Source: Herbaspirillum frisingense GSF30
GTDB taxonomy: Bacteria; Pseudomonadota; Gammaproteobacteria; Burkholderiales; Burkholderiaceae_D
DNA length: 64,000 nucleotides
Direction of reading: 5' to 3'
Assembly: GCF_000300975.2 (NCBI RefSeq)
Contig: NZ_AEEC02000023.1
Coordinates: forward strand, 1-64,000
Part shown: in pieces, positions 17,564-26,462 of the stretch
How positions within the stretch are numbered: the stretch's first letter is position 1
How the letters are laid out: the number at the start of each line of letters is the position of its first letter
Notes under the pieces: model-generated
Told to the model about the DNA's origin: nothing
Seen by the model: the letters and a program-made list of their open reading frames with translations, nothing else
Databases searched by the model: none
Made by a program: the position numbers and the translations under genes

Positions 17564-19186
17564 TTAGTGGCTGCCGGCATTGGCCGACGGATTCAGGGGC
17601 GGCGGCAGGACATCGTCGGGGCCGTTTTCGCGGCCCTTGGTTTCCCAGTGGTATTGGCCGGTATGCAGGCTGCTGGGGCCAAGGCGGGCATACTTCACCA
17701 TCAGGATCATTTCCACCACCAGCAGGAAGGTATAGAACAGGATGAAGCCGGCCAGGCTGAAGTAGAGGCTGCCCGGCTGCAGCGAGGAGGCCGACAGGTG
17801 GGTCGGCAGGATGCCGGCAATGGTCCAGGGCTGGCGGCCGTATTCGGCTACGATCCAGCCCAGTTCGGCGGCGATCCAGGGCAGCGGGATAGCGATCACG
17901 GCCAGGCGCAGCAGCCAGCGTTGCGGAGCCAGTTGCTTCTTGGCCAGGAACCAGAACGAGGCGGCGAAGATGAACAGGAACAGGAAGCCCAGCGCCACCA
18001 TGCCGCGGAAGGCCCAGAACAGCGGCGCGACCTTGGGGATGGTGTCGTTCACAGCCATGCTGATCTGCTCCGGCGTGGCATCGACCACGTTGTTGGTGTA
18101 CTTCTTCAACAGCAGGCCGTAGCCCAGGTCCTTCTTGAGCTTGTCGAACTCGGCGCGGGCTTCGGGCGACTTGTCGCCGGACTTCAGCCGGGTCAGCGCG
18201 GCATAGGCCAGCATGCCGTTGCGGATGCGGACTTCATGCTCCTTCTTCAGATCCTTGATGCCCAGCACCTGGGTATCGGCCGAGCGGGTTGCGATCAGGC
18301 CCAGCACGTAGGGAATCTTGACGGCGTAGTCGGTGCGTTCTTCCTTGTCATTGGGCAGGCCGAAGAGAGTCAGACCGGCCGGGGCAGGGTGGGTGTCCCA
18401 CTCGGCTTCGATGGCGGCCAGCTTGACCTTGTTGACTTCACCGGCGGTGTAGCCGGATTCATCCCCCAGCACGATCACCGAGAGCGTGGCGGCCAGGCCG
18501 AAGCCTGCAGCCACCGCAAAGGAGCGCAGCGCGAAGGCGGTGTCGCGGGCCTTGAGCAAGTACCAGGCGGAGACGCCCAGCACGAACATCGATGCCGTCA
18601 CGTAACCGGCGGCCACGGTGTGTACGAACTTGACCTGCGCCACCGGGTTGAAGATCACCTCGGTCATGCTGACCAGTTCCATACGCATGGTCTCGAAGTT
18701 GAATTCCGCGCCCACCGGATTGTTCATCCAGCCGTTGGCGATCAGGATCCACAGCGCCGACAGGTTCGAGCCCAGCGCCACCAGCACGGTGACGATCAGG
18801 TGCTGCTTGCGGGAGAGCTTGTCCCAGCCGAAGAAGAACAGGCCGACGAAGGTCGATTCGAGGAAGAAGGCCATCAACCCTTCGATGGCCAGTGGCGTGC
18901 CGAAGATGTCACCGACGTAGTGCGAATAGTAGGACCAGTTGGTGCCGAACTGGAATTCCAGGGTGATGCCGGTGGCCACGCCCATGGCGAAGTTGATGCC
19001 GAACAGCTTGCCCCAGAAGCGGGTCATGTCCTTGTAGATCTGGTTGCCGGTCATGACGTAGACCGACTCCATGATGACCAGGATCCAGGACAGGCCTAGC
19101 GTGAGGGGAACGAACAGGAAGTGATAGAGCGCCGTGACGGCAAACTGCAGCCGTGACAGCGAGACGACTTCATCGATGGGGACCAT
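17564..19186 (-). CDS. cydA: Cytochrome bd ubiquinol oxidase subunit I
   Basis: 540 aa. The haem-ligand His is in the first helix ([15 protein letters not shown]), a second His is in [16 protein letters not shown], and the quinol-site segment [13 protein letters not shown] is present. Residues about 245-365 form a long Q-loop as in the E. coli-type enzyme. GGAG before the ATG is formed by the end of the cydP gene. Confidence 0.98.
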   Translation of the reverse strand: MVPIDEVVSLSRLQFAVTALYHFLFVPLTLGLSWILVIMESVYVMTGNQIYKDMTRFWGKLFGINFAMGVATGITLEFQFGTNWSYYSHYVGDIFGTPLAIEGLMAFFLESTFVGLFFFGWDKLSRKQHLIVTVLVALGSNLSALWILIANGWMNNPVGAEFNFETMRMELVSMTEVIFNPVAQVKFVHTVAAGYVTASMFVLGVSAWYLLKARDTAFALRSFAVAAGFGLAATLSVIVLGDESGYTAGEVNKVKLAAIEAEWDTHPAPAGLTLFGLPNDKEERTDYAVKIPYVLGLIATRSADTQVLGIKDLKKEHEVRIRNGMLAYAALTRLKSGDKSPEARAEFDKLKKDLGYGLLLKKYTNNVVDATPEQISMAVNDTIPKVAPLFWAFRGMVALGFLFLFIFAASFWFLAKKQLAPQRWLLRLAVIAIPLPWIAAELGWIVAEYGRQPWTIAGILPTHLSASSLQPGSLYFSLAGFILFYTFLLVVEMILMVKYARLGPSSLHTGQYHWETKGRENGPDDVLPPPLNPSANAGSH

Positions 19187-19192
19187 GTTGGG

Positions 19193-19483
19193 TTACTCCG
19201 GTTGTTTTGTGGCTTCAGGTAATGCGGAATTGGCTGGGCTTGAGGAACTGGCGGGAAGGGGGAGAGCGCCCGGCGTGGCGGCCGGCGACGGCGCCAGCAT
19301 GCGCTGCTCCACGCTTTGCAGCGGCATGCGCATGTGCTTGGCTTCGGGATGGGCGAAGAAGGTCTTGGCCAGGACCGTGATCAGGCCGATCTTGATGATC
19401 AGCAGCAGGGTGATCTCGACGCCCAGCGGTAGCTGGGTCAGGCGTGGCCATTGCCATTTGCGGGGTGTTTGCGTGACTTGCAT
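19193..19483 (-). CDS. cydP: Small membrane subunit CydP of cytochrome bd
   Basis: 96 aa. One strong membrane helix at about 20-43 (PLGVEITLLLIIKIGLITVL, ending before FFAHPEAKHMRMP), then a Pro/Ser/Ala-rich tail. Size, helix pattern and position between the regulator and cydA fit the putative oxidase subunit CydP of proteobacteria. It follows the gbsR-type gene by five bases and precedes cydA by six, so all are cotranscribed. A direct role in the oxidase is inferred. Confidence 0.8.
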   Translation of the reverse strand: MQVTQTPRKWQWPRLTQLPLGVEITLLLIIKIGLITVLAKTFFAHPEAKHMRMPLQSVEQRMLAPSPAATPGALPLPASSSSPANSALPEATKQPE

Positions 19484-19488
19484 GACGC

Positions 19489-20058
19489 TTATTCCTTCTC
19501 GTTGGCGCCGCCGACGCGGAACTTGTCGCGTACATCGAGCAGCTTCTTGACCTTGGAGCCCATCTTCATCAGCGATACCAGTGTTTCGGGCGACAGGCGC
19601 TGGACGTCGTCGAACCAGGAACTGGACAGTTCGATCAGTTCATACATCTCGCGCATGCGCTTCTGGACTTCCTTGTCGTCGCGTCCGCCAGGCGACTCCA
19701 GCAGGGCGTCGCGCAGCATGGACAGGGTGGGTTCGATCTCGCGGCGGCGGCGTTCTTCCAGCAGCACCTTGAAGATGTCCCAGATATCGCCGGGCGGTTC
19801 GAAGTATTCACGCCGGTCGCCCGGCTTGTGCAGCAACTTCACCAGGCGCCAGGACTGCAGCTCCTTGAGGCCCATGCTGACGTTGGAGCGCGAAAAACTG
19901 AGGTACTCGGCAATCTCGTCGGCATTGAGTGCCCGCCCGCAGATGTAGAGCAGGGCGTAGATCTGGCCGACCGTGCGATTGATGCCCCAGCGGCTGCCCA
20001 TTTCGCCGAAATGGCTGATGAAGCGCTGCATGAGCGGGCTGAGTACGTTGTTTTCCAT
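19489..20058 (-). CDS. GbsR/MarR-family transcriptional regulator
   Basis: 189 aa. Winged helix at about 25-85 (INRTVGQIYALLYICGR, DEIAEYLSFSRSNVSMGLKELQSW, GDRREYF) followed by a helical dimerisation region. GbsR/MarR regulators in this position probably control the cyd operon. It is the first gene of gbsR-cydP-cydA-cydB-cydX, preceded by a perfect 24-bp palindrome 14 bases before the start, which suggests control of the whole operon including itself. No strong ribosome site is seen. Confidence 0.88.
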   Translation of the reverse strand: MENNVLSPLMQRFISHFGEMGSRWGINRTVGQIYALLYICGRALNADEIAEYLSFSRSNVSMGLKELQSWRLVKLLHKPGDRREYFEPPGDIWDIFKVLLEERRRREIEPTLSMLRDALLESPGGRDDKEVQKRMREMYELIELSSSWFDDVQRLSPETLVSLMKMGSKVKKLLDVRDKFRVGGANEKE

Positions 20059-20072
20059 GTTCGTATATTTTG

Positions 20073-20096
20073 AAATTTCAGTAATTACTGAAATTT
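20073..20096. promoter_or_regulatory. 24-bp palindrome, probable operator of the gbsR-cyd operon
   Basis: Perfect inverted repeat with half-site AAATTTCAGTAA (20073-20084), mirrored to 20096. It ends 14 bases upstream of the regulator ATG and is the only AT-rich palindrome here. The geometry fits a MarR-type dimer site, probably autoregulatory. Confidence 0.8.
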
Positions 20097-20527
20097 AAAA
20101 CAATTGCTTGTCCCATCGCAATGTCAGGCAGTTGCGTAATTCCTGATAACAGTCATCACGGATGAGAATGACCCGCTCCCGGCGCGGTTGTGCGGGGAGG
20201 TGGTGGTCTGCGGTGCTCGACGGGGGTGTGAACGAAACGTCACGAAAGCTTCGCGTCCTGTGGACTTCCCGGTTCCTCAAGACGCGGCCCAGTGTTGCGC
20301 TGCATGAAGTTATTTTCACTCTTTCCTACAGCTACTGAAGAATTTGGCTGATACGAAACCTGACGCGGATCAAATAAGGTCCATTTGCAGCTCATCCGTA
20401 GGATCGATGAGTCGTGCCGTGGCTGGCGCAGTCATTATGGCCAGAGGCGCAGCATGTCGGCCGGGAGGGGTTCCATGCTGCACGGCTGTACGGCTGCATG
20501 GCCTTTCCATTTCCGAGGATGAATTTT
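20097..20527. other. Intergenic region upstream of the AI-2E transporter and the cyd operon
   Basis: About 430 bases between divergent genes. It should hold the promoters of both units. No gene, RNA or further strong repeat is recognisable. Confidence 0.5.
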
Positions 20528-21682
20528 ATGCTGGGTTTCGATTTCCGCGTGGCCAGGATCGTCTGGACCGTCTTCCTGGTGGCGTTGCTGCTCTACGTCA
20601 CCTATACCATTTCGGCCACCGTGCTGGTGCTGGTGTTCGCCGTCTTCTTCAGTTATCTGGTCTATCCGTTGGTGGAGCAGATCGAACGGGTGCGTCCGCC
20701 CAGGGTGCCGCGCACGGTGTCCATTGCCGTGGTGTTCGTGCTGGCCATCGGCATCGTGGCGGCGGTGGCGACCATTTTCGGCGCGCGTATCCAGGAGGAG
20801 GCGTTGCGCCTGTCCGAGCAGTTGCCGGCACTGCTGCGCTCCAATGACGCAGTGGCCAAGCTGCCCTTGCCGGGCTTCGCCGAGCCCTTGCGCGCCCGCA
20901 TCCTGGGCTTCGTGCGCGACCAGTTGGCCAATGGGACCGACCAGGCCATGCCGCTGGCCAAGCAGTTCGGTGTGGGCGTGATGCACGCGGCCAGCAACCT
21001 GATCTACCTGGTGCTGGTGCCGGTGATCAGCTTCCTGTTGATCAAGGAGGCGCCGGCCATGCGCGACGAGATGCTGTCCTGGATGAACCGTTCCAACCGC
21101 AAGCTGTGGGACGGCATCATCAAGGACCTCGACGTGCTGCTCTCGCGCTACGTGCGGGCCTTGCTGTTCCTCTCCATTGCCACCTTCGTGGCCTATAGCA
21201 TCGCCTTTTCGTTGATGGGTGTACCGTACGCGATGTTGCTGGCAGGCCTGGCGGCGGTGCTGGAATTCATCCCCTTCGCCGGGCCGCTGGCGGCCAGTGC
21301 GGCGGCGCTGGTGGTGGCCGGTTTCAGCGGTTATGACCACCTGCTGTGGCTGGTCGGCTTCATCGTGGCGTATCGGGTGTTCCAGGACTACGTGCTCAAT
21401 CCCTATCTGATGAGCGAGGGGGTGGAAGTGAGTCCGCTGATGGTGATCCTGGGCCTGCTGGCCGGTGACCAGCTGGGTGGGGTGGCCGGTATCTTCCTGT
21501 CGGTGCCGGTGATGGCAGCGCTCAAGATCATCTTCACCCGCGCCTCGGCGGCGCAAAAGCTGCGTCGCGAGGCCGAAGCCCGCGAGGCCGAACTGGCGGC
21601 GCAGGCTGCGCAGGAGTCACTCAGCTCGCCGCAGGCTGAAGAGGTGGTGGCAGTGGTGCCTGCGTCGCCGGCGCGAAGCTGA
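20528..21682 (+). CDS. AI-2E family transporter
   Basis: 384 aa membrane protein of the AI-2E/PerM (UPF0118) family. Hydrophobic helices at about 8-25, 28-45 and 60-80, then a periplasmic-type helical region, then a helix block ending in GVEVSPLMVILGLLAGDQLGGVAGIFLSVPVMAAL-type sequence (read in parts: VEVSPLMVILGLLAG, FLSVPVMAALKI). Family members export quorum signals or act as sodium/proton antiporters; the substrate here is unknown. Start at 20528 has GAGGA eight bases upstream, better than ATG 20519. Its 3' end overlaps the convergent histidine kinase gene by 62 bases. Confidence 0.88.
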   Translation: MLGFDFRVARIVWTVFLVALLLYVTYTISATVLVLVFAVFFSYLVYPLVEQIERVRPPRVPRTVSIAVVFVLAIGIVAAVATIFGARIQEEALRLSEQLPALLRSNDAVAKLPLPGFAEPLRARILGFVRDQLANGTDQAMPLAKQFGVGVMHAASNLIYLVLVPVISFLLIKEAPAMRDEMLSWMNRSNRKLWDGIIKDLDVLLSRYVRALLFLSIATFVAYSIAFSLMGVPYAMLLAGLAAVLEFIPFAGPLAASAAALVVAGFSGYDHLLWLVGFIVAYRVFQDYVLNPYLMSEGVEVSPLMVILGLLAGDQLGGVAGIFLSVPVMAALKIIFTRASAAQKLRREAEAREAELAAQAAQESLSSPQAEEVVAVVPASPARS

Positions 21683-23102
21683 GGTTGAGGCGTATCCAGC
21701 CCGGTTGCGGGCTGGATACGGTGGCCGTGCCTCTGTGCAGGGCCATGATGGCCTTGACGATGGCCAGGCCCAGGCCGTTGGATTCGGTAAAGGCGCTGCG
21801 TGAGCGGTCGCCACGGTAGAAACGGTCGAACATGCGCGCCATCACCTGCGCAGTGACCGCGTCGCTGCGGTTGTCCACCAGGATGTGGCTGCCGTTGGCA
21901 TCGCTCTCGGCGGCGATGCGGATGACGCTGTCGGCCTCGCCATAGCGCACCGCATTGATGACCAGATTGCTCACGGCGCGGCGCCACATGACCAGGTTGG
22001 CATGGCATGTGCCCTGTGCCTGCAGTTCGAAGCGCATGCCGCGTTCATCGGCAATCCCTTCGAAGTAGTCCGTGATCTTGCCCAGTTCTTCCTGCAGGTC
22101 GAAGCTGGTGCAGTCCACCGCCAGGGTGGCGTGGTCGGCCTGGGCCAGGAACAGGATGTTTTCGACGATGCGCGCCAGGCGCTGCAATTCTTCCACGTTC
22201 GATTCCAGCAACTGCTCGTACTCTTCCGGCGTACGGCGCTGGCCCAGGGCAACCTGGCTCTGGCCCATCAACACATTGATGGGGGTGCGGATTTCATGGG
22301 CCAGGTCGCCGGAGAACTGGGCCAGGTGGTCGTAGCCGGCTTCCAGCCGGTCCAGCATGGCATTGAAGGACAGGGCCACGCGACGTAGTTCGGCCGGCAT
22401 GCCGTGCTGCTCCAGCCGCGCCGACAGGTGGTCCGGGGTGATCTGGGCGGCGCGCTGGCTCATGGCTTCCAGTGGTTGCAGGCCGCGCCGCAGCAGCAGG
22501 AAGCCCAGCAGTGCGGTCAGCACGATCGCCCCGGTGGCGGCGCCGGCGATGCGCCAGCGGTAGCTGCGCATCATCTGGTCTTCCTGCACCATCACATAGG
22601 CGGCGACGATCTCGACCACTTCTCCATCCTTGCCATCCTTCCCGCCCTTGCCGACATCGGCCAGGGCCGAGACCCAGCGCACGCGCACGCCATCGGCGCG
22701 TTCACTGGTCAGCAGGCTGGCCGAGGTGACGGGCGTGCGCACCGGTAGCGGCGTCATGGTGGGCGGCGTGAGATGGTCGGGGTTGCTCTGGATGAAGGGG
22801 GCTTCACCCAGGCGCCGGAAGATGCGTACGTCCTGCTCATTGCCCATCATGCTCTCGAAGAGGGCGGGCCGTTGTTCCATCTGCTCGACGTTGTAGAGGT
22901 CGTGCATCAGGTTGCGGAAGTGTTCGACGCGACCGATCAGCGCCTGGTCGGCCCGCAGTGACAGGGCGTCGCTGGCGGCGCGGTCGAGGTAGAAACCCAG
23001 GCCGGTGACGACCAGGCTGGTCATCAGCGCGAACAGGGCGGTGACGCGGGCGGTCAGGGTCCAGCCACGGACCGGCGGCGACACCGGAGCGGCGGCGTTC
23101 AT
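21621..23102 (-). CDS. Sensor histidine kinase, HprS/CusS-like
   Basis: 493 aa. First membrane helix about 18-40, periplasmic sensor region about 45-185, second helix about 190-212, HAMP about 213-265, then the dimerisation/phosphoacceptor box [15 protein letters not shown] and an ATPase domain with [18 protein letters not shown] and [11 protein letters not shown]. It overlaps the upstream response regulator by four bases (ATGA). Divergent from msrP-msrQ-msrA; in E. coli the HprRS pair drives msrPQ in response to hypochlorous acid and peroxide, which is the likely role here, although CusS-like copper sensing is the alternative. The substrate residues cannot be read from sequence alone. Confidence 0.9.
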   Translation of the reverse strand: MNAAAPVSPPVRGWTLTARVTALFALMTSLVVTGLGFYLDRAASDALSLRADQALIGRVEHFRNLMHDLYNVEQMEQRPALFESMMGNEQDVRIFRRLGEAPFIQSNPDHLTPPTMTPLPVRTPVTSASLLTSERADGVRVRWVSALADVGKGGKDGKDGEVVEIVAAYVMVQEDQMMRSYRWRIAGAATGAIVLTALLGFLLLRRGLQPLEAMSQRAAQITPDHLSARLEQHGMPAELRRVALSFNAMLDRLEAGYDHLAQFSGDLAHEIRTPINVLMGQSQVALGQRRTPEEYEQLLESNVEELQRLARIVENILFLAQADHATLAVDCTSFDLQEELGKITDYFEGIADERGMRFELQAQGTCHANLVMWRRAVSNLVINAVRYGEADSVIRIAAESDANGSHILVDNRSDAVTAQVMARMFDRFYRGDRSRSAFTESNGLGLAIVKAIMALHRGTATVSSPQPGWIRLNLSFAPATQAPLPPPLQPAAS

Positions 23103-23770
23103 GGCTCCTCGGAGAACATGTAGCCGACGCTGCGCACGGTGTGGATCAGCTTCTTTTCGAAGGGCGCATCGATCTTGGCGCGCAGGCGCTTGATGGCGAC
23201 GTCCACCACATTGGTATCGCTGTCGAAGTTCATGTCCCAGATCTGGGATGCGATCACGCTGCGCGACAAGGCTTCGCCCTGGCGCTTGATGAGCAGGTGC
23301 AGCAGCATGAATTCCTTGTTGGTGAGCGCGATGTGGATGCCCTGGCGCGTGACCTTGTGGCGGATGTGATCGAGTTGCAGGTCGGCGATCTCGTAGACTT
23401 CGGCTTCGCGGGTGACGCCACGTCGAAGCAGGGTGCGGATGCGCAGCACCAGTTCGGTGAAGGAGAAGGGTTTGACCAGGTAGTCGTCGGCGCCCAGTTG
23501 CAGGCCGCGGATACGGTCGTCGACATGGTCCTTGGCGGTCAGGAAGAGGACCGGCAGGTCGCGCTTGCTGCGCAGTGCGCTCATCACCTGCCAGCCGTCC
23601 AGGCCGGGCAGCATCACGTCCAGCACCACCAGGTCGTAATCCTGTTCCAGCGCCAGGTGCAGGCCGTCGGTGCCGGTGCGGGCCAGGTCGACGACATAGC
23701 CGGATTCGCGCAGGCCCTTGCGCAGGTAGTCTCCGGTCTTGGGGTCGTCTTCGATTACCAGGATGGCCAT
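23099..23770 (-). CDS. OmpR-family response regulator, HprR/CusR-like
   Basis: 223 aa. The receiver domain (1-115) has acidic pocket ED8-9, phosphoacceptor Asp51 (VVLDVMLPG) and Lys100 ([10 protein letters not shown]). The winged helix (125-223) is of the OmpR type ([47 protein letters not shown]). The length and [17 protein letters not shown] pattern match the CusR/HprR group. Start at 23770. Cotranscribed with the kinase. A CusR/HprR-type box lies in the divergent promoter at 23848-23869. Confidence 0.93.
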   Translation of the reverse strand: MAILVIEDDPKTGDYLRKGLRESGYVVDLARTGTDGLHLALEQDYDLVVLDVMLPGLDGWQVMSALRSKRDLPVLFLTAKDHVDDRIRGLQLGADDYLVKPFSFTELVLRIRTLLRRGVTREAEVYEIADLQLDHIRHKVTRQGIHIALTNKEFMLLHLLIKRQGEALSRSVIASQIWDMNFDSDTNVVDVAIKRLRAKIDAPFEKKLIHTVRSVGYMFSEEP

Positions 23771-23847
23771 AGGGGAGTGGTGTGCCGCTGCAAAGGCGGG
23801 CAAGATGCAGGAAAATGCTGTTGATTCTAGCAATGGCGGACTTTTTC

Positions 23848-23869
23848 TTCATGACAAAATTGTCATGAA
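23848..23869. promoter_or_regulatory. CusR/HprR-type response-regulator box
   Basis: Perfect inverted repeat with arms TTCATGACAA and TTGTCATGAA separated by AA. The core TGACAA-N2-TTGTCA is that of the E. coli CusR box and close to the HprR box CATTACAA-N2-TTGTAATG. It lies between the response regulator gene and msrP, 94 bases before msrP. Confidence 0.88.
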
Positions 23870-23962
23870 ATTGCCACCTGACTGTCACCGCCTGACTTTT
23901 ACCATGGCTTCACATCGGCAAGGCCCAGACCTTGCCTCCACCCTTTTTTGCCGGAGCGCACC

Positions 23963-24931
23963 ATGCTGATCAAGATTCGTCCCGACCAGATCGAGATTCC
24001 GACCGCATCCGAGATCACGCCGCAGGATGTCTATCTGTCGCGCCGCAGCTTCATGGCCCGCGTGGCGGCCGGTGCGGCGCTGGCCGGCGGCATGGGCGCG
24101 CTGCCGCAGGCTTTTGCCCAGCAGGGGCGCAAGCTGCCGGCCAAGCTCAATAACGCCTACGCGGTGATGGACAAGCAGACTGCCTACAAGGACGCCACCA
24201 GCTACAACAACTTCTACGAGTTCGGGACCGACAAGGCCGACCCGGCCAAGAACGCCGGGACTCTGAAGACGGCGCCCTGGACCATCGACATCGAAGGCGA
24301 GGTGAAGAAACCCTTCACTTTAGACCTTGATGCACTGACCAAACTGGCCCCGCTGGAAGAACGTATCTATCGCCTGCGCTGCGTCGAAGGCTGGTCGATG
24401 GTGATCCCCTGGATCGGCTATTCGCTCTCGGCCCTGATCAAGAAGGCCGAGCCGACCGGCAATGCCAAGTACGTCGAATTCGTCACCCTGGCCGACAAGA
24501 AGCAGATGCCCGGCATCAGCGATCCCATCCTGAACTGGCCCTACCGCGAAGGCCTGCGCATGGATGAAGCCAATCACCCGCTGACCCTGCTGACGCTGGG
24601 CATGTACGGGGAAGTGCTGCCCAACCAGAACGGTGCGCCGGTGCGCATCATCGTGCCGTGGAAGTATGGCTTCAAGTCGGCCAAGTCCATCGTCAAGATC
24701 CGTTTCGTCAAGGACGAGCCCAAGACTGCCTGGAACATGTATGCCCCCCAGGAATACGGCTTCTATTCGAACGTCAATCCGAACGTTGACCATCCACGAT
24801 GGTCGCAGGCTTCCGAGCGCCGCATCGGCGAGGATGGCTTCTTCGCGCCCAAGCGCAAGACCCTGATGTTCAACGGCTATAACGACGTGGCCAGCCTCTA
24901 CAGTGGCATGGACTTGCGCAAGTTCTTCTGA
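23963..24931 (+). CDS. msrP: Periplasmic methionine sulfoxide reductase, catalytic subunit
   Basis: 322 aa molybdoenzyme of the sulfite oxidase fold. It carries a twin-arginine signal ([14 protein letters not shown], residues 27-40) with cleavage near AFA52. The molybdenum ligand is Cys140 in [11 protein letters not shown]. Other family motifs are [21 protein letters not shown] and YGFYSNVNP. It repairs oxidised methionine in envelope proteins using electrons from MsrQ. Start at 23963 has CCGGAG upstream. First gene of msrP-msrQ-msrA, facing an HprRS-like system. Confidence 0.97.
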   Translation: MLIKIRPDQIEIPTASEITPQDVYLSRRSFMARVAAGAALAGGMGALPQAFAQQGRKLPAKLNNAYAVMDKQTAYKDATSYNNFYEFGTDKADPAKNAGTLKTAPWTIDIEGEVKKPFTLDLDALTKLAPLEERIYRLRCVEGWSMVIPWIGYSLSALIKKAEPTGNAKYVEFVTLADKKQMPGISDPILNWPYREGLRMDEANHPLTLLTLGMYGEVLPNQNGAPVRIIVPWKYGFKSAKSIVKIRFVKDEPKTAWNMYAPQEYGFYSNVNPNVDHPRWSQASERRIGEDGFFAPKRKTLMFNGYNDVASLYSGMDLRKFF

Positions 24932-24944
24932 TCCTGGACCGCCC

Positions 24945-25604
24945 ATGCCGCTCGCTCCCGCCGTTCTCCGCAATCTGAAACCACGCAGCGTCACGCTGCT
25001 GTGGTGGGTATTCCTGGCGCTGACCCTGGTACCGCTGGCGCGGCTGGTGGTGTTCGGCTTTACCGGCGGGCTGGGGGCCAATCCGCTGGAATTCATCACC
25101 CATAGCACCGGCGACTGGACGCTATATCTGTTCTGCATCACCCTGGCCGTGACACCCCTGCGCAAGATCACCGGCCTGAACTGGCTGGTCCGCATGCGGC
25201 GCATGCTGGGGCTGATGGCCTTTTTCTACCTGTGCCTGCACTTCACGACCTTCGTCTGGTTCGATCACTTCTTCGACCTGGGCGAGATCTGGAAGGACAT
25301 CGTCAAGCGGCCTTTCATTACCGTCGGCGTGCTGGCGCTGGTGCTGACGATTCCGCTGGCCATCACCAGCACCAATGGCATGGTGCGCCGCCTGGGCGGC
25401 AAGCGCTGGCAGGCGCTGCACCGGCTGGTGTACGTGATCGTGCCGCTGGGCGTGCTGCATTACTGGTGGGACAAGGCCGGCAAGAACCTGATCGCCCAGC
25501 CGCTGCTGTTTGCCGTGCTGGTCGCGCTGATGCTGGCCCTGCGTCTGTTCTGGCGCAAGGGCAGGGCGCCGGCCGGGCAGGCTTCTGCAAGTTCGCGTCC
25601 CTGA
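24945..25604 (+). CDS. msrQ: Haem-binding membrane subunit of MsrPQ
   Basis: 219 aa with about six membrane helices and conserved haem-type His residues (CLHFTTFVWFDH, ALHRLVYVIV, VLHYWWDKAG) of the YedZ/ferric-reductase family. It passes electrons from the quinone pool to MsrP. It begins 13 bases after the msrP stop; the start at 24945 is the first Met in line with family members. Confidence 0.96.
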   Translation: MPLAPAVLRNLKPRSVTLLWWVFLALTLVPLARLVVFGFTGGLGANPLEFITHSTGDWTLYLFCITLAVTPLRKITGLNWLVRMRRMLGLMAFFYLCLHFTTFVWFDHFFDLGEIWKDIVKRPFITVGVLALVLTIPLAITSTNGMVRRLGGKRWQALHRLVYVIVPLGVLHYWWDKAGKNLIAQPLLFAVLVALMLALRLFWRKGRAPAGQASASSRP

Positions 25605-25675
25605 GCCGGCCTGGCTTGGGCGGCGCGGCTGCCTACAATTCTTTCTTGTCTGATCGACCGTACCGGAGATTCACC

Positions 25676-26383
25676 ATGACCATCCTGAAACCTGCCGCCC
25701 TGGCTTCGGCCGCCTTGTGCCTGGCGCTGGCCTCGTTTGCTTGCCTTTCGACAGCCCATGCCGCGGAGGCTGCCGTGGCGGTGCCAGCCCCGGCTGGCAA
25801 GGCAGTGCTGGGCTCGACCGCCAGCAGTGAGACCGTGGTGCTGGCCGGTGGATGCTTCTGGGGCGTGCAGGGGGTGTTCCAGCATACCCAGGGCGTATTG
25901 AAGGCAGTTTCCGGCTATGCCGGCGGCAAGTCCGATACCGCCAGCTATTCCATGGTCAGCTCTGGTACCACCGGCCATGCGGAGGCGGTGCAGGTGACCT
26001 ATGATCCGCGCAAGATTTCCTTCGGTCAGCTGCTGCAGATCTATTTCTCGGTGGCGCACGATCCTACCCAGCTCAATCGCCAGGGCCCGGATCAGGGCAC
26101 GCAATATCGCTCGGCCATCTTCACCGCAAGTGACGAGCAGAAGCAGGCGGCCCAGGCCTACATTGCACAGCTCAACGCGGCCAAGGTGTTTTCCGCACCG
26201 ATCGTGACCCAGGTGGCGCCCCTGCAGGGCTTCTACCGCGCCGAGGATTACCATCAGGACTACGCCACCCTGCATCCCAACCAGCCCTACATCGCCTACA
26301 ACGACCTGCCCAAGATCGGCAACCTGCAGAAGATGTATCCGGCCATCTACCGCGCCGATCCGGTGCTGGTGTTCAAACGCTGA
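25676..26383 (+). CDS. msrA: Exported peptide-methionine (S)-S-oxide reductase
   Basis: 235 aa. A signal peptide (hydrophobic 8-27, cleavage near AHA29) precedes the MsrA domain with nucleophile Cys60 in AGGCFWGVQGVF. Further motifs are GYAGG, YSMVSSGTTGHAEAVQV, DPTQLNRQGPDQGTQYRSA and AEDYHQDY. Most MsrA proteins are cytoplasmic; this one is predicted to be exported, matching the periplasmic MsrPQ encoded 71 bases upstream. GGAG lies seven bases before the ATG. Confidence 0.95.
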   Translation: MTILKPAALASAALCLALASFACLSTAHAAEAAVAVPAPAGKAVLGSTASSETVVLAGGCFWGVQGVFQHTQGVLKAVSGYAGGKSDTASYSMVSSGTTGHAEAVQVTYDPRKISFGQLLQIYFSVAHDPTQLNRQGPDQGTQYRSAIFTASDEQKQAAQAYIAQLNAAKVFSAPIVTQVAPLQGFYRAEDYHQDYATLHPNQPYIAYNDLPKIGNLQKMYPAIYRADPVLVFKR

Positions 26384-26462
26384 CATCGCCCCGCCAGCTG
26401 GCGTTCGCCCCCGTGGCGGGCAGGGATGAGACAATACGCCCGTTTGTCTCCCTTGCCCCGTC

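Noticed and set aside
16244-19099. A 951-codon open frame on the plus strand opposite the cyd operon
   Set aside because: It is rich in His/Gln/Gly with no domain and is the antisense of clearly real cydX, cydB and cydA; long antisense frames are common in GC-rich DNA.
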